Made by a program: the position numbers and the translations under genes. 64,000 bases of DNA, taken from contig JBFWWP010000012.1 in assembly GCA_050246115.1 (NCBI GenBank), positions 62,001-126,000 of the forward strand, in the 5' to 3' direction. The first letter of the stretch is position 1; the number at the start of each line of letters is the position of its first letter. Shown here in pieces: positions 37,703 to 46,553 of this stretch. This DNA comes from JBFWWP01 sp050246115. Its GTDB lineage: Bacteria > Planctomycetota > UBA8108 > UBA1146 > JAJFFE01. The notes beneath the pieces were generated by a model that worked only from the letters and a program-made list of their open reading frames with translations, did not search any database and was not told the origin of the DNA.

Positions 37703-39075
37703 GCCAGCGGCTGAGGACTCAACTCCGTGCCCCTGATCCAGGCGCCCGCGCGGGCGGCCCGAGCGGGCGTTGCCGCGGGATGTCGCTCATCGAGATTCTC
37801 GTCGTGCTCGCGATCTTGACGATGATCCTCGGTCTGTCGGTGTCCGCGTATCAGCGGCTCGGTCGGGGCTACGTGCTACCGGCCGCGGCCTCACAAGTGT
37901 CGAGCGTGATCCGGGCGGCGCGGAACTTCTCGGTGTCAGCCGGGGTGCCGAGCAAGGTCTTCGTCGATAGCTCGCCCGAACAACCGCAGATAGCGGCGTT
38001 TGGCTTCAAGCTCGTGGCGAACTGGCACTTCGAGGACGCGGGGTCGGAGGAGACCGAGGATCGTCCGATCGAGCCGGGGGCAGTGCTTCGTGGCGGGCGC
38101 GGGGACGGGGCGAGCGTCGTGGGCCGGGTGTTCGCGGCGCCGGGCAAGGTGGGGCGCGCACTTTACTTCGAGGACGGCGGTGCGGCCGTGGCCGACCACA
38201 AGGTGCGCTACCACTCCGTCGGTGGGATGAGCCTCGAGGCGTGGATCCGTTTCCTGCCGCGCGATGAGCGACCGGAGGCGCTCTATGCGGTGATCTCGAA
38301 ACCGGGTTCGTACGAAGTCGGGGTCACGGGTGACCAGGCGGTGTACTTGAGCCTGTGGGGGGCGTGGGGAGGACGGCAGGATGACGAGTATCTCGCACGG
38401 TCGGTCGGCGGGGTCGTCATCGTGGATCGTTGGACTCACGTTCGGGCGACCTGGGATGGTCTCGAGCTGCAGCTCGAAGTGGACGGGATCCGCCACGGGC
38501 TGTGCCCGGTAGGCTACGAGCGCATCGCCGAAGAGGAGTGGCCGGCGCCGCCGGCGCGGATCTCGGGCCCGGACTCGTACCTCAGCGTCAGTCGCCCGGA
38601 CCGCTTCTTCATGGGTTTCATCGACGAAGTGAAGGTCCGTGCGGCGCTCGAGCCGCGTGTGTTCGAGCTCCCGAGCGGTGTCCAGTTCCTGGGTCCTTCG
38701 CAGACGATCTACTTCGACGCCCGCGGGAGCCTGGATCCGCTTCGCCACCGGGAGGCCGTCGTGGTGCGCATGACCGATGACACTGCGTTGATCCGAGCCG
38801 AGTCCGCGGCCGGCGGTACCGTCGCGGTGCCCGCGGACCCCGTGTCCGACGATGGCGACGAGACGGAGGGTGAGGATGCGATTCCTGCCAATCCGTTGGC
38901 GGCGCTCGCAAGGTACTTGGCCGAGGAACGTGAACGGGTGCGCCAAGCGGAGGGCGCGGAGAACGAGGACGAAGACGGCGAGCCGAAGCCCGGCCGACCC
39001 GCCTACCAGGAGATGGCCGCCCCCGAGACGATTCGCGAGATCCTCGTGGATCTCACGGGTACCATTCGCGGGTGA
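37696..39075 (+). CDS. GspH-like prepilin fused to a LamG-type domain
   Basis: A 459-residue protein with a 28-residue leader ending in RG before MSLIEILVVLAILTMILGL (Gly-Met cleavage, Glu present), so it should be processed by prepilin peptidase. After the pilin helix comes a LamG/concanavalin-like jelly roll (about residues 115-330; FEDGGAAVADHKVRYHS, MSLEAWIRF, DRWTHVRATWDG, FMGFIDEVKV). Pseudopilins of this position (GspH) normally have fewer than 200 residues, so the lectin-like domain is an addition displayed on the filament. The C-terminal 60 residues are acidic and low-complexity. The gene overlaps the preceding stop. Confidence 0.75.
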   Translation: MVSQRLRTQLRAPDPGARAGGPSGRCRGMSLIEILVVLAILTMILGLSVSAYQRLGRGYVLPAAASQVSSVIRAARNFSVSAGVPSKVFVDSSPEQPQIAAFGFKLVANWHFEDAGSEETEDRPIEPGAVLRGGRGDGASVVGRVFAAPGKVGRALYFEDGGAAVADHKVRYHSVGGMSLEAWIRFLPRDERPEALYAVISKPGSYEVGVTGDQAVYLSLWGAWGGRQDDEYLARSVGGVVIVDRWTHVRATWDGLELQLEVDGIRHGLCPVGYERIAEEEWPAPPARISGPDSYLSVSRPDRFFMGFIDEVKVRAALEPRVFELPSGVQFLGPSQTIYFDARGSLDPLRHREAVVVRMTDDTALIRAESAAGGTVAVPADPVSDDGDETEGEDAIPANPLAALARYLAEERERVRQAEGAENEDEDGEPKPGRPAYQEMAAPETIREILVDLTGTIRG

Positions 39076-39115
39076 CCGGCCTCGCGCCTGTCGCACGATA
39101 CGCAAGGAGAGCCTC

Positions 39116-42100
39116 ATGCCGACCCCCGATCGAGGAACGATCCACCGATTCGTGGCCCCGCCCGCAGCCTCGGGAATGGCGCTCATTTTGGTGATCCTCG
39201 TGCTCTCCGCCCTGGTCCTGATCGGTACCCCATTCATCTTGTCCATGACCTTGCAGGAACAGGGGTCGGTGCACACGGCGGCCCAGGAACGAGCACGCCT
39301 CGGAGCCGAGTCCGCGCGCAATTATGCTGTCGCGCAGTTGTTCGCCACCCATCCCAGTCGCGAGACCGGGTTGGAACGGCGGGAACTCACTCCGGCTGGC
39401 GAAGGTCGCGCGGCAGCGGCGCCGTCGAGCGGGGTACAAACGATCGAGTTCCCGAAGACCAAGGTCGATGGCGTCGACGAGCTTCGAGTGCTTCTTCCCA
39501 CCGAGATCGCGATCGAGCGGGTCGGCGGCGAGAGCGAGAACACATCCGCGGCGAGCGCAAGCGCAACGGCCTCGAGTTTCGTCTTGCAGAGCCCGACGGA
39601 TCAGCTGCTCGCGGTCGAGATCGAGGACGAACAGGGCAAGATCAACCTCAACACGGTCCCGCCGATCGTCCTGGGCAATCTGCTCGGAGGAACCCAACTG
39701 GCCGAGAACGTGACCTTCGACGTCACCCAGACCGAGATTGCTGTGGTGGATCCCTCGGTGTTTCGCAGCGATGGCGATCCCGACACCGTGGACGGCGTCG
39801 TCGTCATCATGAACCCGCTGATCTTCACGATGGAGGCGGTCTCCTATCGGCACCGTACCGAGACCCACCTTACCGGCTGCTTTCGCGGCGAGTACCTTTC
39901 GGTTCCCCAAGAACATCGCGAGGGCTGGCCGATCTTCGACCTGCGTGCCTTCAAGGTGTTCCTGCACCGGTACTACAACCTCGATACCGGCGAGCTGCGG
40001 ACCTACCGCACCCCGCAGGCGATGCGTGAGATCGCCGAATGGTCGATCGTCCCGTACTTCCTGAAGAACCTCGCGGCCCTGGGTCTCAATCTGCGCAACA
40101 TCGATGACTTCGGCCTGACGACCGAGATGCTGCTGCGCGCTGGACTCGACGAGATGCTGCTCGAGCGGGAGGAGGCCGAGTACGACGAAGGCGCCTACCG
40201 CGAAGCCATGCGCAAACTGAAGCAGGCAGGCGTGCCGGATGAGTTGGCCGACCTCCTCGAGCGCGCCCGTGGCAAGGCCGCGATGATCGAGGCCGCGGAC
40301 TTGGTCGAGAAGCTCAATCTCGGCAAGCTCGAGATGGGCATGGTCGGCGCGGCGTTCGAGGGCGAGTTCAAGAAGCAGCTCAAGCGGCTGCAGGCCAACA
40401 CCAAGACCTACTTTCCGAAGGGCATCGAAGCCTACAAGGAGATCTTCGATCAGCCCGGCCTCGAGACCTTCACGGCGCGCGACTTCGAAGAGATCCGCGA
40501 CCTGGTCACGGTGACGTCGGGAGTCCAGGCCTCCTGGTCGGACGAACAATCGGTCATCGGCGAGATTTCCACGAATAGCCTCATTGGCTTCCCGTCGCTC
40601 CAAGTCGCGAACTACTCGTGGTTCAATCCCGGTACCTTGATTCGGATTCGCAGCCTCGAGGATCCGAAGAAGGTCGAATACCACCTCGCTATGGGGGCGA
40701 TTCCCATCCCGCGCGGTAGCGGTCCGGCCGCTCGGCTGCGTGGTTCCGTTTTCTCCGGCGGGATCATTCTGAAGGAAGCGCTCCGGTTCGAGTACAAGGA
40801 CCGCGAGGCAGTCGTCGCCGCGCTCCTGCGCAATCCGGTGAACATCAACACCGCTTCGAGGCGCGTCATCGAAGCCGTGCTCGCCGGGCTCAGCCAGATC
40901 GACATGCGCGGCGGGGTGCGCAACGTCGTCAACACCCTAGAAGCGCGCAAACTCACGGAGCGGATCATCGACGAGCGGCCCATTTTGGGGTTCGCGCATC
41001 TGAAACAGATCGTCGAGCAGGCGAGCGCTGCGGAGGAACTCGACAGCGCGGACGTCGGGCTGATCCTGATGAACGCCCAGAACCCGAATCACCGAAGCCT
41101 GTCGGTCTCGTCGGTCGGTTTCTGCTACGCGTCCGGCGATGTGTACAGCATCGAAACGACGGCGAGTATCAATGGTCCCGCTGGCATGGAGATCGCGTCC
41201 CACCGGATCCGTGAGGTCATCGAAGTCGCCCCCCCGGACCCGCTGGGCGTGGAACTGAGTTCGCAGAGCGACTTCATGGTCGCGCAGTTTCCGCGTGCTG
41301 AGCCGATGCGCGATCGGTGGCCGCTCACGGCTACTTGGCTGCCGGGGCGCGAGGGCAACCTGATGATCACCCAGCCGGTGCCCTTGCATCAGAGGAACTG
41401 GGAATCGCCGTCGGAGACCTCGGGCAGCATCAAGGCGCTCACGACCGAACTCGGCAGCGTGAATGAAACGTTCGGTTACGGGAGTATCGAGTTCGCGCCG
41501 GTAGAGCACTTCCCGGACACCATCGAGGGCTGGGACACGGCCAACGGCCCGCACACGATGTCCACGGTTGCGGATGGGGCGGCGAACCCTGCTCCCGGGG
41601 GCTCCGGTGGCGCACCGGCGCCCGCCGTGAGTCCTGTGGACCCCGACCAGTCGATCGTTTTCTCGCCCAGTGCGATCGAGTTCTGGGTTCGTCCCAACTG
41701 GGACAGCCGGTCCGGGGACCGAACCTTCTTCGATACGATCGCCGACCCGAGTCGGCCCGAGCGCAATCGCATTCGGTGCTACTTCGATGGAGCGGACCAA
41801 GCGATCGTGTTGCAGGTCATGGATGACGCGGCGCCCCCCCGGTCCCCCGAAGCCAACGGTCCAACCGTGATCCCGAACACGGTGCCCATCACGGGCGGCG
41901 GGGAGATTCGTTACCGAGTGACCCCGGCAACTTTCGCGAACGACACTTGGTATCACTTGACCGCTGCCTGGGGATCGTCACGTCCGGGAGATCAACTCCT
42001 GATGATCGATCGCCGTCCAGTCGGAGAGCACAAGTGGGCCACGCGACTGGCGGGTGCACTCGCGATCAACGGCCGCAACGTGTCGCTGGAACAGACGGAA

Positions 42101-44851
42101 ACCGCTGGCTTTCCCGAAACGTGGCCGAAGAAGGGATCGCTACTGGTCGGCACCGAGGTCATCGACTACGAGGGCAGCAAGATCATTCAGCGAGGGGCCC
42201 GCGGCACCGTTCGGCAGAACCACCCACGGGGTACGCCGGTGCGCCTGTTCGGCTATGGTGTCGAGGTCGTTCCGTCGGACCCGCGACTGCCTCTGGACAC
42301 GGCGCAGAATGTCATCCTGGTGCCCAAGGGCGGCGCCAAGTTGGCGAAAGCGCTCCCGATCTCGCGCGATTCCGACATGCTACCGGCGTCCTTCGCGACG
42401 ATGCGGGGGCTCGACTTTCCAGGTCCCTACAACCAATCGACGACGGTGATTCGGGTGCAAGGTGATCCGGGCGCGCAGGGGTTCCCGGCCCAAGGTTACC
42501 TGTTCGTGTATCCCATCATGAGCGACGCCACCGGCTTCTACTTCAACACGGGCGTCTGGGAGTACGTGAAGTACGCCGGAGTGCGACCCGGGGCCGGAGG
42601 AGCTGGGGCCACGGCCGAGTTCTACAACCTGACGCACGACCCGGTGGGGGCCAACAAGGTCGATACGACGCAGCTCTCAGGTCAACTGGCATTCCTTGTC
42701 GTGGTCAGTGTCGGGATCGAGACGGACGTGGACAACCTGAGCGAACTCTATCCTCCGAGCGGTGTCATCCAGCTGGATACAGGCACTGGGAACACGACCA
42801 CCGGAGCGAACGCTGTGGAGTGGATCTACTACTGGATGATCGCCGAGAACAAGTACTTCCTCGGACGCCCTCTCCTCCGGGGGTACGGGTTCCGCGGGTT
42901 CACGGGCAACATGACCTACTCCGACGATCTGTTGATCAACGGTGAGTTGATCTTCGACACCACGACCATTTCCGATCACCCGGTTGGGCAGCCCGTGGTG
43001 CCCGTGATGCGCGTGACCCGGCCCTTCCTCGCCGAGGACGATTGGGTTTCCGTCGGCGACTCCTACGGGACGCCCGCGGAACGCAAGTCTGAAGGGCAGT
43101 TGATGCGATTGAGGATCGTTCGTGAGACTGACTTGGGCACCTTCTTCTCGTTCGCGAAGCAGCCGTTGGAAAGCTATGTCGCCGGCGGTGTTCCCAAGTT
43201 GAAGAAGTTCCCCAGCGGTGAGCTCCCGAGCGTGACATCGCAGCAGATCTCCTTTGGCGCTGCGCCGGCTCCGGGCCTCACCGGTGCCGGCCCCTTGGGG
43301 GCAGTGATCGACGAGATTCGGCTGAGCCGGCTGAGTCGGTCCGACTTCGTGGCGACCGCCTTCCCGGTGAGCCCGGGAGGCCGCATGGTGTTGGACGAAG
43401 TCCCTCCTCCTCCGGGCCAGTCGCGATCGGTCGAGCGCCGAGCCATTCGCACCTGGTTCGACTCCAGCGCCGAGGTGGGGCGGTCCGGTCAGCTGGATCG
43501 TATTCGCTTCGTCGGTTCCTCCAAGCTGGTTCCTCTCGTCGGAGCCGGAGGAGCCATTGCTGGGCTCGCCTACCAGCCGGCCGAGCTACGCGGCTTCGGT
43601 CTCGGCAAGCCCGAGGGTCTCTTCGCCATCGACCAAGAGGTCTTTCACTACAGCTACGACGAGACGGAGGGGGTTGCGCCAGCGGCAACCGCCCTCTTGG
43701 CGCAGACGCTGCCAAGAGACGCCGTCCTGTGGAGTGCCGAAGTGCTGCAGCCTGGGGAGAATCGGCTCATCGACCCTGCACGGGACCTCCGCTCGGAAGT
43801 GATTCCGGAGATCGCGATCACACCCGAGACCGGCGAGCTACCGGCGACCGATGGGTTCCTGGAGTTCGTGAACGACGCCCGCAAGGAGATCATCTACTAC
43901 GAGCGGCGCAGTGGGGGCCGGCTGTACAACTGCCTGAGAGGGCAGTTGGGTACCGAGGTCGGAACCTACGTCTATCAGTACCAGTACTATGGTCGCCAAG
44001 GACAACTCGTCACCCAAACGAACGAGTGGCGGCTGCGAGTGCTCGACACCCGAGAGATCGACGTCTTGCGTCGTAGCATGCTCAACACCGAGCGCCTTGC
44101 CGGTGCACTGGGCGAGGCTGCGCTGTTGCCGCTGCCCCAGATCGCCGTCACCCGCACCGCGGGCCCGATCACGACCGAGTCGTTGCCGGTCGTGGACGCC
44201 CGTCTGTTCGAGCGTCGTTTGGGCTACGCCATCCTCGACGATGGTGACCCGAACACCACGGACGAGATCATTGGCTACCAGCAACGTGAAGGCAACGAAC
44301 TGCTCTTGCTCGGGCGGGATGACCGAACCGGTAACGGGATCTTCCGCGGCCGCTTCGGAACTCCGAAACGCGGCGTAACGGGTCAGGACGTTCCCGTGGT
44401 GAGTTTCCCGGCTCGTTACCACGATCGCTTCGATGCTCAGGTCGAGTCGGCCGATCTCATGTATTGGCAGCGCGCTTTCCAAACCCCCGGCGCGCGCTGG
44501 GACCGAATCGTGTGGCAGGTGGAGGAGCAGCGCAACACGACCTTCGACAACGAGGTGTGGGTGTTGGTTCGCTTCGACGGCGCGCCCGATTGGGATCAGC
44601 AGCCGACGAACCGACCGGGTGGGCTGTACCTGTTCAAGGATGGTGGCGCCGTCAACAGGCTCGGCGTGCAGGCGGACCTGGCGGAGGTCAGGGTCATGTT
44701 CCGCTACCCCGACGGCTCCTACGGTCGCAACTCGGCCGCTGCCGGTGCCGGTTGGAGCGACACCTGGAAGCACTCACCGGTGCTCGACTCGCTGCGGATC
44801 GAGTATCGCAAGGAAGCGCGAGCCATCCATCGCGAGAACCTGCCCTTTTGA
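39116..44851 (+). CDS. Giant GspK-like minor pseudopilin with repeated beta modules
   Basis: A 1911-residue protein; ordinary GspK has about 320. The N-terminus has a pilin-like segment, GMALILVILVLSALVLIGTP (residues 20-39), without the usual Glu5, as is known for GspK. Helix-hairpin-helix-like NLNTVPP (about residue 176) and VNINTASRRVIEAVL (about 575) are GspK hallmarks. The rest is additional: a LamG-like sandwich (about 845-970) and several copies of a 45-residue beta module (E-x-I-x-Y ... RG-x-x-GT ... GT-x-V) described in the findings. AAGGAG before ATG 39116 sets the start. GspK caps the pseudopilus tip with GspI and GspJ, whose genes follow directly; a TGATG overlap couples it to gspJ. 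Confidence 0.8.
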   Translation: MPTPDRGTIHRFVAPPAASGMALILVILVLSALVLIGTPFILSMTLQEQGSVHTAAQERARLGAESARNYAVAQLFATHPSRETGLERRELTPAGEGRAAAAPSSGVQTIEFPKTKVDGVDELRVLLPTEIAIERVGGESENTSAASASATASSFVLQSPTDQLLAVEIEDEQGKINLNTVPPIVLGNLLGGTQLAENVTFDVTQTEIAVVDPSVFRSDGDPDTVDGVVVIMNPLIFTMEAVSYRHRTETHLTGCFRGEYLSVPQEHREGWPIFDLRAFKVFLHRYYNLDTGELRTYRTPQAMREIAEWSIVPYFLKNLAALGLNLRNIDDFGLTTEMLLRAGLDEMLLEREEAEYDEGAYREAMRKLKQAGVPDELADLLERARGKAAMIEAADLVEKLNLGKLEMGMVGAAFEGEFKKQLKRLQANTKTYFPKGIEAYKEIFDQPGLETFTARDFEEIRDLVTVTSGVQASWSDEQSVIGEISTNSLIGFPSLQVANYSWFNPGTLIRIRSLEDPKKVEYHLAMGAIPIPRGSGPAARLRGSVFSGGIILKEALRFEYKDREAVVAALLRNPVNINTASRRVIEAVLAGLSQIDMRGGVRNVVNTLEARKLTERIIDERPILGFAHLKQIVEQASAAEELDSADVGLILMNAQNPNHRSLSVSSVGFCYASGDVYSIETTASINGPAGMEIASHRIREVIEVAPPDPLGVELSSQSDFMVAQFPRAEPMRDRWPLTATWLPGREGNLMITQPVPLHQRNWESPSETSGSIKALTTELGSVNETFGYGSIEFAPVEHFPDTIEGWDTANGPHTMSTVADGAANPAPGGSGGAPAPAVSPVDPDQSIVFSPSAIEFWVRPNWDSRSGDRTFFDTIADPSRPERNRIRCYFDGADQAIVLQVMDDAAPPRSPEANGPTVIPNTVPITGGGEIRYRVTPATFANDTWYHLTAAWGSSRPGDQLLMIDRRPVGEHKWATRLAGALAINGRNVSLEQTETAGFPETWPKKGSLLVGTEVIDYEGSKIIQRGARGTVRQNHPRGTPVRLFGYGVEVVPSDPRLPLDTAQNVILVPKGGAKLAKALPISRDSDMLPASFATMRGLDFPGPYNQSTTVIRVQGDPGAQGFPAQGYLFVYPIMSDATGFYFNTGVWEYVKYAGVRPGAGGAGATAEFYNLTHDPVGANKVDTTQLSGQLAFLVVVSVGIETDVDNLSELYPPSGVIQLDTGTGNTTTGANAVEWIYYWMIAENKYFLGRPLLRGYGFRGFTGNMTYSDDLLINGELIFDTTTISDHPVGQPVVPVMRVTRPFLAEDDWVSVGDSYGTPAERKSEGQLMRLRIVRETDLGTFFSFAKQPLESYVAGGVPKLKKFPSGELPSVTSQQISFGAAPAPGLTGAGPLGAVIDEIRLSRLSRSDFVATAFPVSPGGRMVLDEVPPPPGQSRSVERRAIRTWFDSSAEVGRSGQLDRIRFVGSSKLVPLVGAGGAIAGLAYQPAELRGFGLGKPEGLFAIDQEVFHYSYDETEGVAPAATALLAQTLPRDAVLWSAEVLQPGENRLIDPARDLRSEVIPEIAITPETGELPATDGFLEFVNDARKEIIYYERRSGGRLYNCLRGQLGTEVGTYVYQYQYYGRQGQLVTQTNEWRLRVLDTREIDVLRRSMLNTERLAGALGEAALLPLPQIAVTRTAGPITTESLPVVDARLFERRLGYAILDDGDPNTTDEIIGYQQREGNELLLLGRDDRTGNGIFRGRFGTPKRGVTGQDVPVVSFPARYHDRFDAQVESADLMYWQRAFQTPGARWDRIVWQVEEQRNTTFDNEVWVLVRFDGAPDWDQQPTNRPGGLYLFKDGGAVNRLGVQADLAEVRVMFRYPDGSYGRNSAAAGAGWSDTWKHSPVLDSLRIEYRKEARAIHRENLPF

Positions 44852-45969
44852 TGCGTGCACCAGCGAACCATCCCCAGCAGGGCCTGACCCTGATCGAGTT
44901 GCTCGTCGCGTTGACGATCTTCCTCTTTCTCGGTGGGGCTCTCGTCATGTTCTTGCGGGTCGGGATCGACACGTGGCGCGTGGGAGAAGTCCGCCGCGAG
45001 GCTTACGAGCGGGCGCAGGCGGTCATCGATGAACTCGTGGACGACTTGAGCTGCACCTTCTCGGACCCGTCCAAGGGCACCGGCGGCGTCGTGGATGTGT
45101 TGCTCCTCTCCGACTACGACCCCAACGGTCGACAGCGCCTGCGGTTCGTACGGACCCTGGCGGGCGAGATGCGCCACCCCATCACGCAGCGGGCCGGCGC
45201 ACTCACCGGCGCGCAGTTCGACTACGACTACGTCGACGACGCGCGCGAGTCGGCTCAGGGGCTCCTCCGAGCCCCGGGCGGTCTCCAGGAGATCGCCTAC
45301 GTGATGGACTGCGATCCCACGGTGGACATGCTGTGGAAGGGGCTGAAGTCACCGATCGGTGGCGCGGGCACGCTGTTCGATGACCTCTCGATCTATGACG
45401 TGACCGGGGACGTCACGGCCATGACGCGCCGTGTACGACCGTTCGTCGATGGCGTGATGTACCTCGAGTTCAATTTCTGGGCCGACGCGACCGTAACCTG
45501 GGCGAGCGACGATCCGGGTCTGAACGGACCGCAATCGTGGTGGGACTCGACTCGCGGGATCCTGGATCCGCCCGCGACGGGGCGCGCGGCCACGGGGCAC
45601 GATCCCACCTCGCGGCACGAGTGGCGCGACGATGTCTTTCCGAGCCGCGTCCAGGTGGTGTTGGTACTGCGGCCGGCGCGCGCCGTGCGCTTCGCGACCC
45701 TGAAGAGCGCGCTCGGCGCCTCGGACACGCGAATCCGCGTCAACAACACCAGTGGTTATCCGGACGGGGCATTTCAGTACCTGAAGATTGGCCAGGAGTG
45801 GATTCGCTACGGGAAGCTGACGAAATCGGAATTCACGGAGCTGGAGCGGGGGGTGCGCGGCACGACCGCGACCGAGCATCCGGTCGGTACAGCCGTGTAC
45901 TACGGGACGACCTTCACTCGCGTCGTGCGCATCCCTTCCGCGCGTCACAGCACCTGGGGGGAACGATGA
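44851..45969 (+). CDS. GspJ-like minor pseudopilin
   Basis: A 372-residue prepilin. The leader is about ten residues, then G before LTLIELLVALTIFLFLGGAL (Glu5 present), followed by a GspJ-type beta-rich domain (FSDPSKGTGGVVDVLLLSDY, VDGVMYLEFNFW, VQVVLVLRPA). It is longer than normal GspJ because one beta module is inserted near the C-terminus (about residues 275-350; IGQEWIRYGKLTKSEFTELE and RGVRGTTATEHPVGTAVYYG), of the same type repeated in the giant GspK. GspJ, GspI and GspK form the pseudopilus tip complex. Starts and stops overlap with both neighbours. Confidence 0.82.
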   Translation: MRAPANHPQQGLTLIELLVALTIFLFLGGALVMFLRVGIDTWRVGEVRREAYERAQAVIDELVDDLSCTFSDPSKGTGGVVDVLLLSDYDPNGRQRLRFVRTLAGEMRHPITQRAGALTGAQFDYDYVDDARESAQGLLRAPGGLQEIAYVMDCDPTVDMLWKGLKSPIGGAGTLFDDLSIYDVTGDVTAMTRRVRPFVDGVMYLEFNFWADATVTWASDDPGLNGPQSWWDSTRGILDPPATGRAATGHDPTSRHEWRDDVFPSRVQVVLVLRPARAVRFATLKSALGASDTRIRVNNTSGYPDGAFQYLKIGQEWIRYGKLTKSEFTELERGVRGTTATEHPVGTAVYYGTTFTRVVRIPSARHSTWGER

Positions 45970-46409
45970 TGGGCGGCGACGACGACTCCGCGTCGAACGC
46001 GGCCTCTGGTGTTCACCCTTCAGGTGAGCGCGGCTTCACTCTGATCGAAGTGCTGGTGGCCCTCGGTATCATGATGATCGGCGTGTCCGTTGCCTTCGCC
46101 TTGTTCGCGGCCGCAACGGCGGCTCACAAGCGAGCCATCAACCGCACCAACAGCGCCGCCATCGCCGAGCAGGCCATGGCAGACTTGGAGAGCGCGCTCC
46201 GCGCTGGCGCCACACCCGAAGAGTTGGCCGCATCGCAGCCGTTCGAGGCACTCCGACGGGACTACCCGGGTTACGAAATCGAGGCGCGGTTCTACACGGG
46301 ACCGGAGGACGTTGCGGTGGTCGAGATCATCGTGCGTTGGACCTCGCAGGGCCAGAAGCGCGACGAAACTTATCGCCAGCTCGTGACCCGGACGGCCCGC
46401 ATTCGCTGA
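45966..46409 (+). CDS. GspI/PilV-like minor pseudopilin
   Basis: A 147-residue prepilin with a 23-residue leader ending ERG before FTLIEVLVALGIMMIGVSVA. The mature domain is short with alternating strands (YEIEARFYTGPEDVAVVEI, then VRWTSQGQKRDETYRQLVTR), as in GspI or PilV. It would pair with GspJ and GspK at the tip. ATG 45966 overlaps the previous stop. It is the last gene of the first cluster; the convergent DNA polymerase delta gene follows 144 bp later, and no clear terminator is visible between them. Confidence 0.82.
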   Translation: MMGGDDDSASNAASGVHPSGERGFTLIEVLVALGIMMIGVSVAFALFAAATAAHKRAINRTNSAAIAEQAMADLESALRAGATPEELAASQPFEALRRDYPGYEIEARFYTGPEDVAVVEIIVRWTSQGQKRDETYRQLVTRTARIR

Positions 46410-46553
46410 ATCTGTTGCTCGGCCCCAAGCAAGCGCACTCCGAAGCAACTCCGGTCCCAGGCAGGCGCGGTACGCGTCTTCTCTGGAAACCGGGTGTCGC
46501 TCAGACGACGAGTCGGTGCGAATGCGCTCGCGCCTCGGCTTCGACGACGACGG

